From: Natronosporangium hydrolyticum
GTDB taxonomy: Bacteria; Actinomycetota; Actinomycetes; Mycobacteriales; Micromonosporaceae
Assembly: GCF_016925615.1 (NCBI RefSeq)
Contig: NZ_CP070499.1
Coordinates: 1,426,001-1,490,000 of the forward strand
DNA length: 64,000 bases
Direction: 5' to 3'
Under the pieces are notes generated by a model. That model saw nothing but the letters and a program-made list of their open reading frames with translations. It did not search any database and was not told the origin of the DNA. The translations under genes and the position numbers were made by a program. Shown piece after piece: positions 24,612 through 32,122 of this stretch; position 1 is the first letter of the stretch; each line of letters opens with the position of its first letter.

Positions 24612-25510
24612 GCAGCGGGGTTGCGGTGTTGGGGTCGGGCAATATCGGCACCGATTTGATGGTGAAGGTGTTGCGGCGTTCGCAGTCGTTGGAGATGGTG
24701 GCGATGGCGGGGATCGACCCGGACTCGGACGGGTTGGCTCGGGCGCGCCGGCTGGGTGTGGCCACCACCGCCGATGGTGTCGCTGGGTTGTTGGCGATGC
24801 CGGAGTTTGCGCGGGTGCGGGTGGTTTTCGACGCTACCTCGGCGGGGGCGCATCGTCGCCATGATGAGGCGTTGCGGGGCACCGGCCGGACGTTGATCGA
24901 TCTGACGCCGGCGGCGTTGGGTCCGTATGTGGTGCCGCCGGTGAATTTGGATGAGCAGTTGGGGGCGGGCAACCTGAACATGGTTTCTTGTGGTGGTCAG
25001 GCGACGGTGCCGATCGTGGCGGCGGTCGGGCGGGTGACTGCGGTGGCGTATGGGGAGATCGTGGCCGCGATCGCGTCCCGGTCGGCCGGGCCGGGCACTC
25101 GGGCCAACATCGACGAGTTCACCGAGACCACCGGGCGGGCGATCGAGGTGGTGGGTGGTGCGCGGCGGGGTAAGGCGGTGATTGTGTTGAACCCGGCCGA
25201 GCCGCCGATGTTGATGCGGGACACTGTCTACTGTCTCTGCGACGATCGGGAGGCTGACCAGGCGGCGATCACCGCTGCGGTCACCGGCATGGTTGCCCGG
25301 GTGCAGCAGTATGTTCCGGGGTATCGGTTGGCGCAGCCGGTGCAGTTTGAGCAGCGGTCGGGGCGGTTGTTGGTGTCGGTGTTTCTGGAGGTGGCCGGTG
25401 CCGGGGATTATCTGCCGGCGTATGCCGGGAATTTGGACATTATGACGTCGGCGGCGTTGCGGACGGCGGAGCGGGTGGCGGCCGGTGTGACGGTGGGGGT
25501 GGTGTCGTGA
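24608..25510 (+). CDS. mhpF: Acetaldehyde dehydrogenase (acylating)
   Basis: A 300-residue NAD- and CoA-dependent enzyme of the MhpF/DmpF type. It begins with a Rossmann motif ([19 protein letters not shown]), and the catalytic Cys128 lies in [23 protein letters not shown]-like and [32 protein letters not shown] stretches are typical. It converts acetaldehyde to acetyl-CoA and normally forms a channelling complex with the aldolase encoded next, whose start overlaps its stop. The start overlaps the hydratase stop. The best start is the ATG at 24608. Confidence 0.96.
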   Translation: MSSGVAVLGSGNIGTDLMVKVLRRSQSLEMVAMAGIDPDSDGLARARRLGVATTADGVAGLLAMPEFARVRVVFDATSAGAHRRHDEALRGTGRTLIDLTPAALGPYVVPPVNLDEQLGAGNLNMVSCGGQATVPIVAAVGRVTAVAYGEIVAAIASRSAGPGTRANIDEFTETTGRAIEVVGGARRGKAVIVLNPAEPPMLMRDTVYCLCDDREADQAAITAAVTGMVARVQQYVPGYRLAQPVQFEQRSGRLLVSVFLEVAGAGDYLPAYAGNLDIMTSAALRTAERVAAGVTVGVVS

Positions 25511-26529
25511 CTTCGGTGTATGTGCAGGATGTGACGTTGCGGGATGGGATGCACGCGATCGGTCATCGGTACACGGTGGAGCAGGTGCGGACTATTGCGG
25601 CGGCGTTGGACGCGGCGGGGGTGGCGGCGATCGAGGTGGCGCATGGTGACGGGTTGGCCGGCTCGAGTGTGAACTATGGGTTTGGGGCCGCTACCGATCT
25701 GGAGTGGTTGGCGGCGGCGGCGGAGGTGATGACCCGGGCCAAGCTGACCACGTTGTTGTTGCCGGGGATCGGCACGATCGCCGATTTGAAGGCGGCTCGG
25801 GAGGTGGGGGTGGCCAGTGTCCGGGTCGCGACCCACTGCACCGAGGCGGATATCGCCGCCCAGCATATTGAGTGGGCCCGTAATGCGGGGATGGATGTGG
25901 CTGGGTTTTTGATGATGGCGCATATGGCCTCGCCGGCCGAGTTGGCTTCGCAGGCGAAGCTGATGGAGCAGGCGGGGGCGCATTGTGTGTATGTGACTGA
26001 TTCGGGTGGTCGGTTGACGATGCGGGATGTGGCGGACCGGGTCGATGCCTATCGGCAGGTGTTGGATCCGGCCACCGGGGTGGGGATCCACGCCCATCAC
26101 AATCTGTCGTTGGGGGTGGCGAACAGTGTGGTGGCGGTGGAGCATGGTGCTACCCGGGTGGATGCCTCGCTGGCTGGGATGGGAGCCGGCGCGGGTAACG
26201 CCCCGTTGGAGGTGTTCGCCGCGGTGGCTGATCTGCACGGGTGGCAGCATGGTTGTGACGTGTTCGCGTTGATGGACGCCGCTGATGATGTGGTGCGGCC
26301 GTTGCAGGACCGGCCGGTGCGGGTGGATCGGGAGACCCTCTCACTCGGTTACGCCGGGGTGTATTCAAGTTTTCTGCGTCACGCCGAACGGGCCGCTGAC
26401 CGTTTCGGGTTGGATGTTCGGGCGATTTTGATGGAGTTGGGCCGGCGGGGCATGGTCGGTGGTCAGGAGGACATGATCGTGGATGTGGCGTTGGATTTGG
26501 CTCGACAGTGGCAGGAGCCGGTGGCATGA
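25507..26529 (+). CDS. mhpE: 4-hydroxy-2-oxovalerate aldolase
   Basis: A 340-residue class II aldolase of the MhpE/DmpG type. The N-terminal [19 protein letters not shown] provides a metal ligand and the catalytic base; [18 protein letters not shown] carries the other metal-binding His residues, followed by a C-terminal communication domain that meets MhpF. It splits 4-hydroxy-2-oxovalerate into pyruvate and acetaldehyde. Leucine is encoded mostly by TTG, in contrast with the CTG/CTC use in the upstream genes of the operon. Confidence 0.96.
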   Translation: MTSVYVQDVTLRDGMHAIGHRYTVEQVRTIAAALDAAGVAAIEVAHGDGLAGSSVNYGFGAATDLEWLAAAAEVMTRAKLTTLLLPGIGTIADLKAAREVGVASVRVATHCTEADIAAQHIEWARNAGMDVAGFLMMAHMASPAELASQAKLMEQAGAHCVYVTDSGGRLTMRDVADRVDAYRQVLDPATGVGIHAHHNLSLGVANSVVAVEHGATRVDASLAGMGAGAGNAPLEVFAAVADLHGWQHGCDVFALMDAADDVVRPLQDRPVRVDRETLSLGYAGVYSSFLRHAERAADRFGLDVRAILMELGRRGMVGGQEDMIVDVALDLARQWQEPVA

Positions 26530-27263
26530 GCGTGGATTTCGCGGCGTTGGCTGCCCGGGTCGACCAGGCGGCGGTGGCGGGGGAGGCGGTTGAGCAGTTG
26601 ACCGCCGGCACCGAGTTGACCGTTGCGGATGCGTATCGGGTGCAGGAGGCGTTGGTGGCGCGGCGGCTGGGCCGCGGGGAGCGGTTGGTGGGGGTGAAGT
26701 TGGGGTTGACCAGTGCGGCGAAGATGGCCCAGATGGGGGTTGATGAGGTCATCTGGGGGCGGCTGACCGACGCGATGAGCATCGCCGACGGTGATGCGGT
26801 GTCGACCGGGGGGTTGATCCATCCGCGGGTGGAGCCGGAGGTGGCGTTCCGGCTGGGTGCTGGTGGTGAGCCGGTGGCGGTGGCTGCGGCGTTGGAGGTG
26901 ATCGATTCGCGGTACGCCGATTTTCGGTTCACGTTGCCGGATGTGGTCGCCGACAACACGTCCGCGGCCGGGTTTGTGTTGGGGCCGTGGCGGCCGATAC
27001 CTGCTGGGCTTGCCAATTTTGGGGTGTTGTTGGAGGTGGATGGGCAGGTGGTGGAGACCGGGTCGACCGCGGCGATTCTGGGTGACCCGTGGCGGGCGCT
27101 GCAGCGTGGTCTGAAGCTGGCCGGTGGTGCGGGGTTGGTGCCGCAGCCGGGTTGGGTGCTGTTGGCCGGGGCGGCGACTGCGGCGGTGCCGCTGCCGGGG
27201 GCTGGTCATGTGCGGGCGGTGGTGGAGCAGTTGGGTGGGGCCAGTTTGGAGGTGCGGCCGTGA
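26526..27263 (+). CDS. 2-oxo-3-hexenedioate (4-oxalocrotonate) decarboxylase
   Basis: A 245-residue paralogue of the hydratase, from the same family. It has [52 protein letters not shown] and [13 protein letters not shown]. The HPR(V/I)EPE motif and the WGRLTD stretch favour the decarboxylase branch (DmpH/XylI-like), which removes CO2 from 2-oxo-3-hexenedioate to give 2-oxopent-4-enoate. In these pathways decarboxylase and hydratase act as a pair, and both are present. ATG at 26526 overlaps the aldolase stop. Confidence 0.9.
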   Translation: MSVDFAALAARVDQAAVAGEAVEQLTAGTELTVADAYRVQEALVARRLGRGERLVGVKLGLTSAAKMAQMGVDEVIWGRLTDAMSIADGDAVSTGGLIHPRVEPEVAFRLGAGGEPVAVAAALEVIDSRYADFRFTLPDVVADNTSAAGFVLGPWRPIPAGLANFGVLLEVDGQVVETGSTAAILGDPWRALQRGLKLAGGAGLVPQPGWVLLAGAATAAVPLPGAGHVRAVVEQLGGASLEVRP

Positions 27264-27685
27264 GCGACGCGAAGGTGGTTGCTGGTAAGGCGGTGCCGCG
27301 GGGTCGGTTTCCGCATGTGAAGTCCGCTGGCGGGTTCATTTTCGTGTCGGGGACCTCGGCCCGTCGGCCGGACAACAGCATCGCTGGTGCCGATGCGGAC
27401 GAGTTTGGTACGACCAGTCTGGATATTCGGGTGCAGACGCGGGCGGTGATCGAGAACCTGCGGGAGTTGCTGGCCGCCGCCGGTGCTGAGCTCAGCGATC
27501 TGGTGCAGGTCACGGTCTATCTGGTCAACATGAATGATTTTGGCGGGTTCAACGAGGTGTGGGCTGGGTACTTCGACGAGACTGGCCCGACTCGGACCAC
27601 TGTCGCGGTGCATCAGCTGCCCCACCCGCAGCTACTGCTTGAAGCCCAAGCCACCGCGGTAGACCCGAAGCCCAGAGAGGAGTAA
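27260..27685 (+). CDS. amnD: 2-aminomuconate deaminase (RidA/YjgF family)
   Basis: A 141-residue RidA-fold protein. It contains FPHVKSAGGFIFVSGTSARRPDN, VQTRAVIENLRELLAAAGAELSDLVQVTVYLVNMNDF and GPTRTTVAVHQLPHPQLLLEAQATA. The extended N-terminal loop and the DFGGFNEVWAGYF stretch fit the 2-aminomuconate deaminase subgroup rather than housekeeping RidA. It hydrolyses 2-aminomuconate to 2-oxo-3-hexenedioate and ammonia, which links the ACMS branch to the decarboxylase. GTG start overlaps the upstream stop. Confidence 0.9.
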   Translation: MSDAKVVAGKAVPRGRFPHVKSAGGFIFVSGTSARRPDNSIAGADADEFGTTSLDIRVQTRAVIENLRELLAAAGAELSDLVQVTVYLVNMNDFGGFNEVWAGYFDETGPTRTTVAVHQLPHPQLLLEAQATAVDPKPREE

Positions 27686-27689
27686 CGCG

Positions 27690-28214
27690 ATGAGTGAACC
27701 GGCTTCCCCCATCAACTTCCCGGAGTGGATCGAGGAGCACAAGCACCTGCTGAAGCCGCCGGTCGGCAACAAGCAGGTCTTCCCAACCGGCGACGACTTT
27801 CTGGTGATGGTGGTGGGAGGTCCGAACCAGCGGACCGACTACCACGTCGACCCGTACGAAGAGTTTTTCTATCAGATCAAGGGAAACATGCACGTCAAGA
27901 CCATGGTGGATGGTGAGCCCAAGGACGTCCACATCGGCGAGGGTCAGATGTGGGTGTTGCCGGGCAACGTGCCGCACTCCCCGCAGCGGCCCGAGGCCGG
28001 CTCGATCGGGCTGGTGATCGAAAAGGTACGGCAGGAGGGTGAGCTGGAGAAGTTCCAGTGGTACTGCTTCGAGTGCAACCATCTCGTCCACGAGGTAGAG
28101 CTCCAGGTACGTGACATCGTGGCCGATCTGCCGCCGGTCTTCAACGCCTTCTACGCCGACGAGCAGGCGCGTACCTGTGACAGCTGCGGAGCGACGCACC
28201 CGGGCAAGGGCTGA
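27690..28214 (+). CDS. nbaC: 3-hydroxyanthranilate 3,4-dioxygenase
   Basis: A 174-residue cupin dioxygenase. The Fe(II) ligands are visible: His in TDYHVDPYEEFFYQ, the Glu within it, and His in LPGNVPHSPQRP. The C-terminus carries a rubredoxin-like CFEC...CDSC site, typical of bacterial HAO. It opens 3-hydroxyanthranilate to 2-amino-3-carboxymuconate 6-semialdehyde (ACMS). A good AGAGAGGAG ribosome site precedes the ATG. Codon use is again C-rich here, as in the upper pathway genes. Confidence 0.96.
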   Translation: MSEPASPINFPEWIEEHKHLLKPPVGNKQVFPTGDDFLVMVVGGPNQRTDYHVDPYEEFFYQIKGNMHVKTMVDGEPKDVHIGEGQMWVLPGNVPHSPQRPEAGSIGLVIEKVRQEGELEKFQWYCFECNHLVHEVELQVRDIVADLPPVFNAFYADEQARTCDSCGATHPGKG

Positions 28215-29242
28215 TGACCGCCGCCACCCCGGTGGTCGATGTCCACGCTCACCTCGTCCCCAAGGGTTGGCCGGAGTTGGCGTCGGTCTGCGGCGGCGAC
28301 GGCTGGCCATGGCTGCGGATCGACTCGGAGCGCGCCGCGATGCTCATGGTCGGCGAGCAGGAGTTTCGACCCGTCCGCCGATCGGCGTGGGATCCGGCGA
28401 CCCGACTTGGTGACATGGACACCGACCGGGTGGACCGGCAGGTGGTCTCGCCCACGCCGTTGTTCTTCTCGTACGACCGGGCGGCTGACCAGGCGGCCAA
28501 GGTCTGCCGGATCTTCAACGATCTGACCCTGGAGTTCACCGCCTCGGATCCGGCCCGGCTGCTGCCGTTCTGCCAAGTGCCGTTGCAGGATCCGGTACGC
28601 GCGGTGGCGGAGCTGGATCGCTGCCTGGCCGCCGGCCACCTGGGGGTGGAGATCGGCAACCACGTCGGCGACCGGGACCTCGACGATCCGGGGATCGTGG
28701 AGTTTCTGCAGCACTGTGCGTCGGTCGGGGCGCCGGTGCTGGTGCATCCGTGGGACATGCCGGCCGGGCCCCGGCTGGACCGATGGATGGCGCGGTGGCT
28801 GGTGAGCATGCCGGCTGAGACGCACTTGTCGATCCTGGCGATGGTGCTGGGGGGCGCCTTCGATCGGTTGCCGCCGAGTCTGCGAATCTGCTTCGCCCAC
28901 GGCGGGGGTAGTTTTCCGTTCTGGCTCGGCCGGGCCGACAACGCCTGGCATCGCCGGGGCGACGCGGTTCGCGGGGCGTCGCAGCACCCCCCTAGCTACT
29001 ACGTGGCCCGCTTCTTCGTGGACACGGTGGTGTTCGAGCCGGAGCCGCTGCGGTTGCTGGTCGCGGCGATGGGGGAGGACCAGGTGGTGCTGGGTAGCGA
29101 CTACCCGTACCCGTTGGGGGAACGTCCGGCGGGTGGGGTGGTTCGGGAGGCGGCGGTGCTCACCGACGCCCAGCGGGGCAAGCTGCTGTCCGCGAATCCG
29201 TTGCGGTTTCTCGATGGCGCCCGCACCGCAGACCTGCGCTGA
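28214..29242 (+). CDS. nbaD: 2-amino-3-carboxymuconate 6-semialdehyde decarboxylase
   Basis: A 342-residue amidohydrolase-type decarboxylase. Zinc ligands are visible: VDVHAHLVPKGWPEL at the N-terminus (HxH), His in LVHPWDMP, His in CFAHGGGSFPFWLGRAD and Asp in LGSDYPYPLGE. The sequence order matches ACMSD, which diverts ACMS away from quinolinate and NAD toward 2-aminomuconic semialdehyde. The start overlaps the HAO stop by one base (TGATG). The gene ends in the 5' edge of palindromic repeat copy 2. Confidence 0.95.
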   Translation: MTAATPVVDVHAHLVPKGWPELASVCGGDGWPWLRIDSERAAMLMVGEQEFRPVRRSAWDPATRLGDMDTDRVDRQVVSPTPLFFSYDRAADQAAKVCRIFNDLTLEFTASDPARLLPFCQVPLQDPVRAVAELDRCLAAGHLGVEIGNHVGDRDLDDPGIVEFLQHCASVGAPVLVHPWDMPAGPRLDRWMARWLVSMPAETHLSILAMVLGGAFDRLPPSLRICFAHGGGSFPFWLGRADNAWHRRGDAVRGASQHPPSYYVARFFVDTVVFEPEPLRLLVAAMGEDQVVLGSDYPYPLGERPAGGVVREAAVLTDAQRGKLLSANPLRFLDGARTADLR

Positions 29243-29295
29243 TCATGGAGTTTGGGGCTTGGAAACGCCCAGACCATGTACCTAGGTCCATGATC
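29241..29295 (-). repeat. 55-base palindromic repeat, copy 2
   Basis: Terminal inverted repeats GATCATGGA (29241-29249) and TCCATGATC (29287-29295) are perfect, and an inner GTTTGGGGC / GCCCAGAC pair extends the hairpin. Read on the minus strand it is the same length as copy 1 and begins with the same 18 bases. It sits between the decarboxylase stop and the amidase gene, overlapping the stop codon by two bases, where it could act as a transcript-end hairpin. Confidence 0.75.
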
Positions 29296-29326
29296 GGCCC
29301 GGTTGCCGCGCGGTTACGGTGGGGGG

Positions 29327-30787
29327 ATGGGGGAACTGCACGATCTGACCGTGCTGGCGCAGGCCGCGGCGATCCGGCGGCGGGAACTGCGGGCACGGGA
29401 GCTGGTGGAGCATTACCTGCGCCGGATCGAGGCACACGACCCGGCGCTGGGGGCCTTCTTCACCCTCACCCCGGAGGCGGCGCTCGCGGCCGCCGATGAG
29501 GTGGATGCGCTCGCGGCTAGCGACGCCGAACAGTTGCCGCCGTTGGCCGGGGTGCCGATCGCGATCAAAGACCTCGTGCTGACTCGTGGCGTGCGCACGA
29601 CCTTCGGGTCGCTCGCGTTCGCCGACCATGTGCCGCGCCGCGACGCCGACGTGGTGGTGGCGTTGCGCGGTGCCGGCACCATCAGTCTCGGCAAGACCGC
29701 GGCGAGCGAGTTCGGCATCTCCCTCTACTGCGAGACCGAGGTCGGCCCGCCGACCCGAAACCCGTGGGATCCCACGCAGACCGCGGGCGGATCGAGCGGC
29801 GGTGCCGGCGCGGCGGTGGCGGCCGGGCTGGTGCCAGCGGCCCACGGCAACGACGGCGGGGGCTCGGTCCGGATCCCGGCGGCGCTCTGTGGCCTGGTCG
29901 GCTACAAGCCCAGCCGGGGGGTGGTGGCGGGCGGGCCGGTGGGCTTCGGCGGCTTCGGCCTGCCGACCGACGGCCCGCTCACCCGGACGGTGGCGGACGC
30001 GGCGGCGCTGCTCGACGCGATGGCGGTGCCGGTGCCGGGCGAGCCGTTACCGCGGCCACCGGGGCCGCCCGGCGGCTATCTGGCGGCGGCGTTGCGCCCG
30101 GAGCCGGGGCGACGGCGGATCGGGGTCTGGGCGGAGCCGGTGCTCGCCGACGCCGAGTTGGCGCCGGCGTGCCGCGCCGTGCTGGCGCACGCGGTCGACC
30201 AGCTGACCGAGTTGGGGCACGAGGTGGTGCCGGTGGCGCCGCCGGTCGGGGCGGGCGTACGGGAACGGTTCGGGGAGGTGTGGCGGGCGTTGGCGCTGGC
30301 GAACCCGGTGCCGGCCGACCGGGAGGAGCTGCTGCTTCCGATCACCCGGTGGTTGCGGGAACAGGCGCGCAGCGTGAGCGTGGCCGACCTGTTCGGGGCG
30401 TTGTCGGCGCTGCAGGGGGCGGTCCGGGAGGGCGCGGCGCGGTTGGCGGCGCAGGGCGTGGAGTTGCTGCTGTCGCCGCCGCTCGCGTCGCCGCAGGCGC
30501 CGGTGGGCCATTTCCGGGCGGCGAACAGCCCGGCCGAGGATTTCGCCGCCCAGTCCCGGTTCTCCCCGTACTGTGCGGTTTACAACCTGACCGGCGCGCC
30601 CGCGGTGTCGCTGCCGCTGGGGCAGACCGAGGCGGGCGCCCCGGTCGGCGTGATGCTGGCGGCCCTGCCGGGGGAAGACGGTCTGCTGTTGCAGGTCGCG
30701 GCCCAGCTGGAACAGCAGGCGTCATGGCTTGACCGGCACCCGGCGCAGTGGTGGGGCGAGGGTTCCGCTACCGTGAACGGCGGCTAG
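29327..30787 (+). CDS. Amidase signature family amidohydrolase
   Basis: A 486-residue amidase. The Ser-cisSer-Lys triad is present: Lys81 in [11 protein letters not shown], the cis-Ser at 156/157 in [16 protein letters not shown] and nucleophile Ser180 in [24 protein letters not shown]. This family hydrolyses linear amides, ureido-compounds and carbamoyl groups. Its position after the kynurenine operon and near the hydantoinase genes makes an amide or N-carbamoyl intermediate a plausible substrate, but it could equally be unrelated. The ATG at 29327 follows the GGTGGGGGG ribosome site. Confidence 0.9.
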   Translation: MGELHDLTVLAQAAAIRRRELRARELVEHYLRRIEAHDPALGAFFTLTPEAALAAADEVDALAASDAEQLPPLAGVPIAIKDLVLTRGVRTTFGSLAFADHVPRRDADVVVALRGAGTISLGKTAASEFGISLYCETEVGPPTRNPWDPTQTAGGSSGGAGAAVAAGLVPAAHGNDGGGSVRIPAALCGLVGYKPSRGVVAGGPVGFGGFGLPTDGPLTRTVADAAALLDAMAVPVPGEPLPRPPGPPGGYLAAALRPEPGRRRIGVWAEPVLADAELAPACRAVLAHAVDQLTELGHEVVPVAPPVGAGVRERFGEVWRALALANPVPADREELLLPITRWLREQARSVSVADLFGALSALQGAVREGAARLAAQGVELLLSPPLASPQAPVGHFRAANSPAEDFAAQSRFSPYCAVYNLTGAPAVSLPLGQTEAGAPVGVMLAALPGEDGLLLQVAAQLEQQASWLDRHPAQWWGEGSATVNGG

Positions 30788-30822
30788 TCGATCAGATGCG
30801 GTGCGAGACAGCGGGAGCTGAG

Positions 30823-31128
30823 GTGTCGGGTACAGAGCAGTTCTTCTTCCTCGTCGTCGTGCCGGCCGCCATCGTGGCGGTCGTATGGGCGCTGGCTGCG
30901 ATCGGCGGCCCCAAGGCCCAGCAGCGTTACCGGCCCGGTCGGCCGTACTCATTCGCCCCGGTTTGGTATGTAGCGAATCACCGGCGTGGCGCTAGTGCCG
31001 GCGGGGCGGCCGACCAGGCCGCGTTGGCGGGTCGCTCGGCGAGCCGGGAGCTTGCCGCCGCCGATAGCGGGTCGGGCGAAGCACGGCCCCGGCAGCAGGC
31101 GACGGGAGGCGCGAGTGACCGCTGGTGA
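30823..31128 (+). CDS. ctaJ: CtaJ-like cytochrome aa3 oxidase small subunit
   Basis: A 101-residue single-helix membrane protein (FFFLVVVPAAIVAVVWALAAIG) followed by YRPGRPYSFAPVWYVANHR, which matches the cytoplasmic signature of CtaJ, an accessory subunit of the actinobacterial aa3 oxidase supercomplex. The tail is alanine-rich and not conserved. GTG at 30823 has GGGAG five bases before it. The following DUF5130 gene overlaps it by 14 bases, the same pairing I recall for mycobacteria. Identification rests on the short motif and on context. Confidence 0.7.
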   Translation: MSGTEQFFFLVVVPAAIVAVVWALAAIGGPKAQQRYRPGRPYSFAPVWYVANHRRGASAGGAADQAALAGRSASRELAAADSGSGEARPRQQATGGASDRW

Positions 31129-31687
31129 GATCGCCCGGGGCACGGACTCCTCTGGGCAGGCGACGACCGACGGGCGGGCGATGACCGACGAGCAGAGCGG
31201 GCAGGTGCGGCCCGCCGACGAGCAGCAGCAAAAGACGCCGATCGGCGCCGGGGTGGACCAGGCGGCCGTCGGGGAGCAGGCTGACCGGCCGGGCCGGGCC
31301 AGCGAGCAGCGCTGGCCGGATCGGCAGGCGTTGGAAGGTCCCTTCAGTACCCGGCAGTTGCTGCGGCTCGACGAGGCGTTGCGGACCGCCGACGACAGCA
31401 CCGGACTGACCTTCAGCGTGTATGTCGGGGAGTTGACCGAGTCGCCGCGGGAGCACGCCGAAGAGCTGCATCGCCGGCTTTCGGAGCCGGCCGAGTCGGT
31501 GTTGGTGGCGGTCTCTCCGAATGAGCGAGTGTTGGAGATTGTGACCGGAGCGCGGGCGCGTCACCGGCTGCCGGACCGCGACTGCAAGCTGGCGGCGATG
31601 TCGATGGCCGCGGCGTTCGGCGGTGGCGACTTGGCCGGCGGGATCGTCGCCGGCCTGGCACAGCTGGCCCAGCGCGCGCGGACCTGA
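31115..31687 (+). CDS. DUF5130 family protein (TPM-like)
   Basis: A 190-residue protein. The first 75 residues are low-complexity and Gln/Ala/Gly-rich. The conserved part runs from GPFSTRQLLRLDEALRTAD through FSVYVGELTESPREHAEELHRRL and VLVAVSPNERVLEIVTG to SMAAAFGGGDLAGGIVAGLAQLAQRA. This is the DUF5130 pattern, related to TPM-fold proteins; no activity is established. I chose GTG 31115 with GGGAGG five bases upstream. It overlaps the CtaJ-like gene and is followed by a strong terminator. Confidence 0.85.
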   Translation: MTAGEIARGTDSSGQATTDGRAMTDEQSGQVRPADEQQQKTPIGAGVDQAAVGEQADRPGRASEQRWPDRQALEGPFSTRQLLRLDEALRTADDSTGLTFSVYVGELTESPREHAEELHRRLSEPAESVLVAVSPNERVLEIVTGARARHRLPDRDCKLAAMSMAAAFGGGDLAGGIVAGLAQLAQRART

Positions 31688-31750
31688 TCCGCGCGCACCA
31701 GCCAACCCGGTTAGCCGGTCGCACCGGCCAACCATCGACCAGAGCTTCGG

Positions 31751-31786
31751 GCAGGGCCGATCCGCCTCGCGGATCGGCCCTGCTTT
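31751..31786 (+). terminator. Intrinsic terminator after DUF5130
   Basis: A perfect 15-base-pair GC-rich stem (31751-31765 with 31769-31783) with a three-base loop is followed by TTT and an A/T-rich run. It lies 63 bases after the DUF5130 stop and should end the ctaJ transcript. It is the clearest terminator in the window. Confidence 0.88.
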
Positions 31787-31963
31787 ATGTTCAGCGGGTG
31801 GCCGGTCGTGGTCATCGACGCGAGAATCCCGGACCCGAAATCCTGAAGCCGAGAATCCCGAAGAACTGCGCTATGCCCGACTATCCGGGTTGTGCGTTCT
31901 TCGTCCGGTGTTCATCCGGCCCTTCTGGTGAGGTCGGACAAAACTGTTCTATCACGACTGTCT

Positions 31964-32034
31964 ACGCTGCATGACGCAGCGTGGTGGGCGTTGACTCGGT
32001 GCGATGAGCCGAGTTACGGTGCCGGGGCCGGCAC
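31964..32034 (+). promoter_or_regulatory. Promoter with overlapping inverted repeats upstream of subtilase gene
   Basis: TTGACT at 31991-31996 and TACGGT at 32015-32020, 18 bases apart, fit the main actinobacterial promoter consensus (TTGAC-N18-TASSNT type). The inverted repeat ACTCGG (31994-31999) / CCGAGT (32009-32014) fills the spacer. ACGCTGC (31964-31970) / GCAGCGT (31976-31982) lies just upstream and GTGCCGG (32019-32025) / CCGGCAC (32028-32034) covers the start region. The rest of the 435-base gap from 31688, apart from the terminator, holds nothing I can identify. Confidence 0.55.
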
Positions 32035-32122
32035 TGTGGCGGGACGCGCTTCACCCCCGATTCGGTCTGACGCTTCGTCGGCAATAGCAAGCCATGCCAC
32101 TGCGCCCAGGGAGGACGCAACT

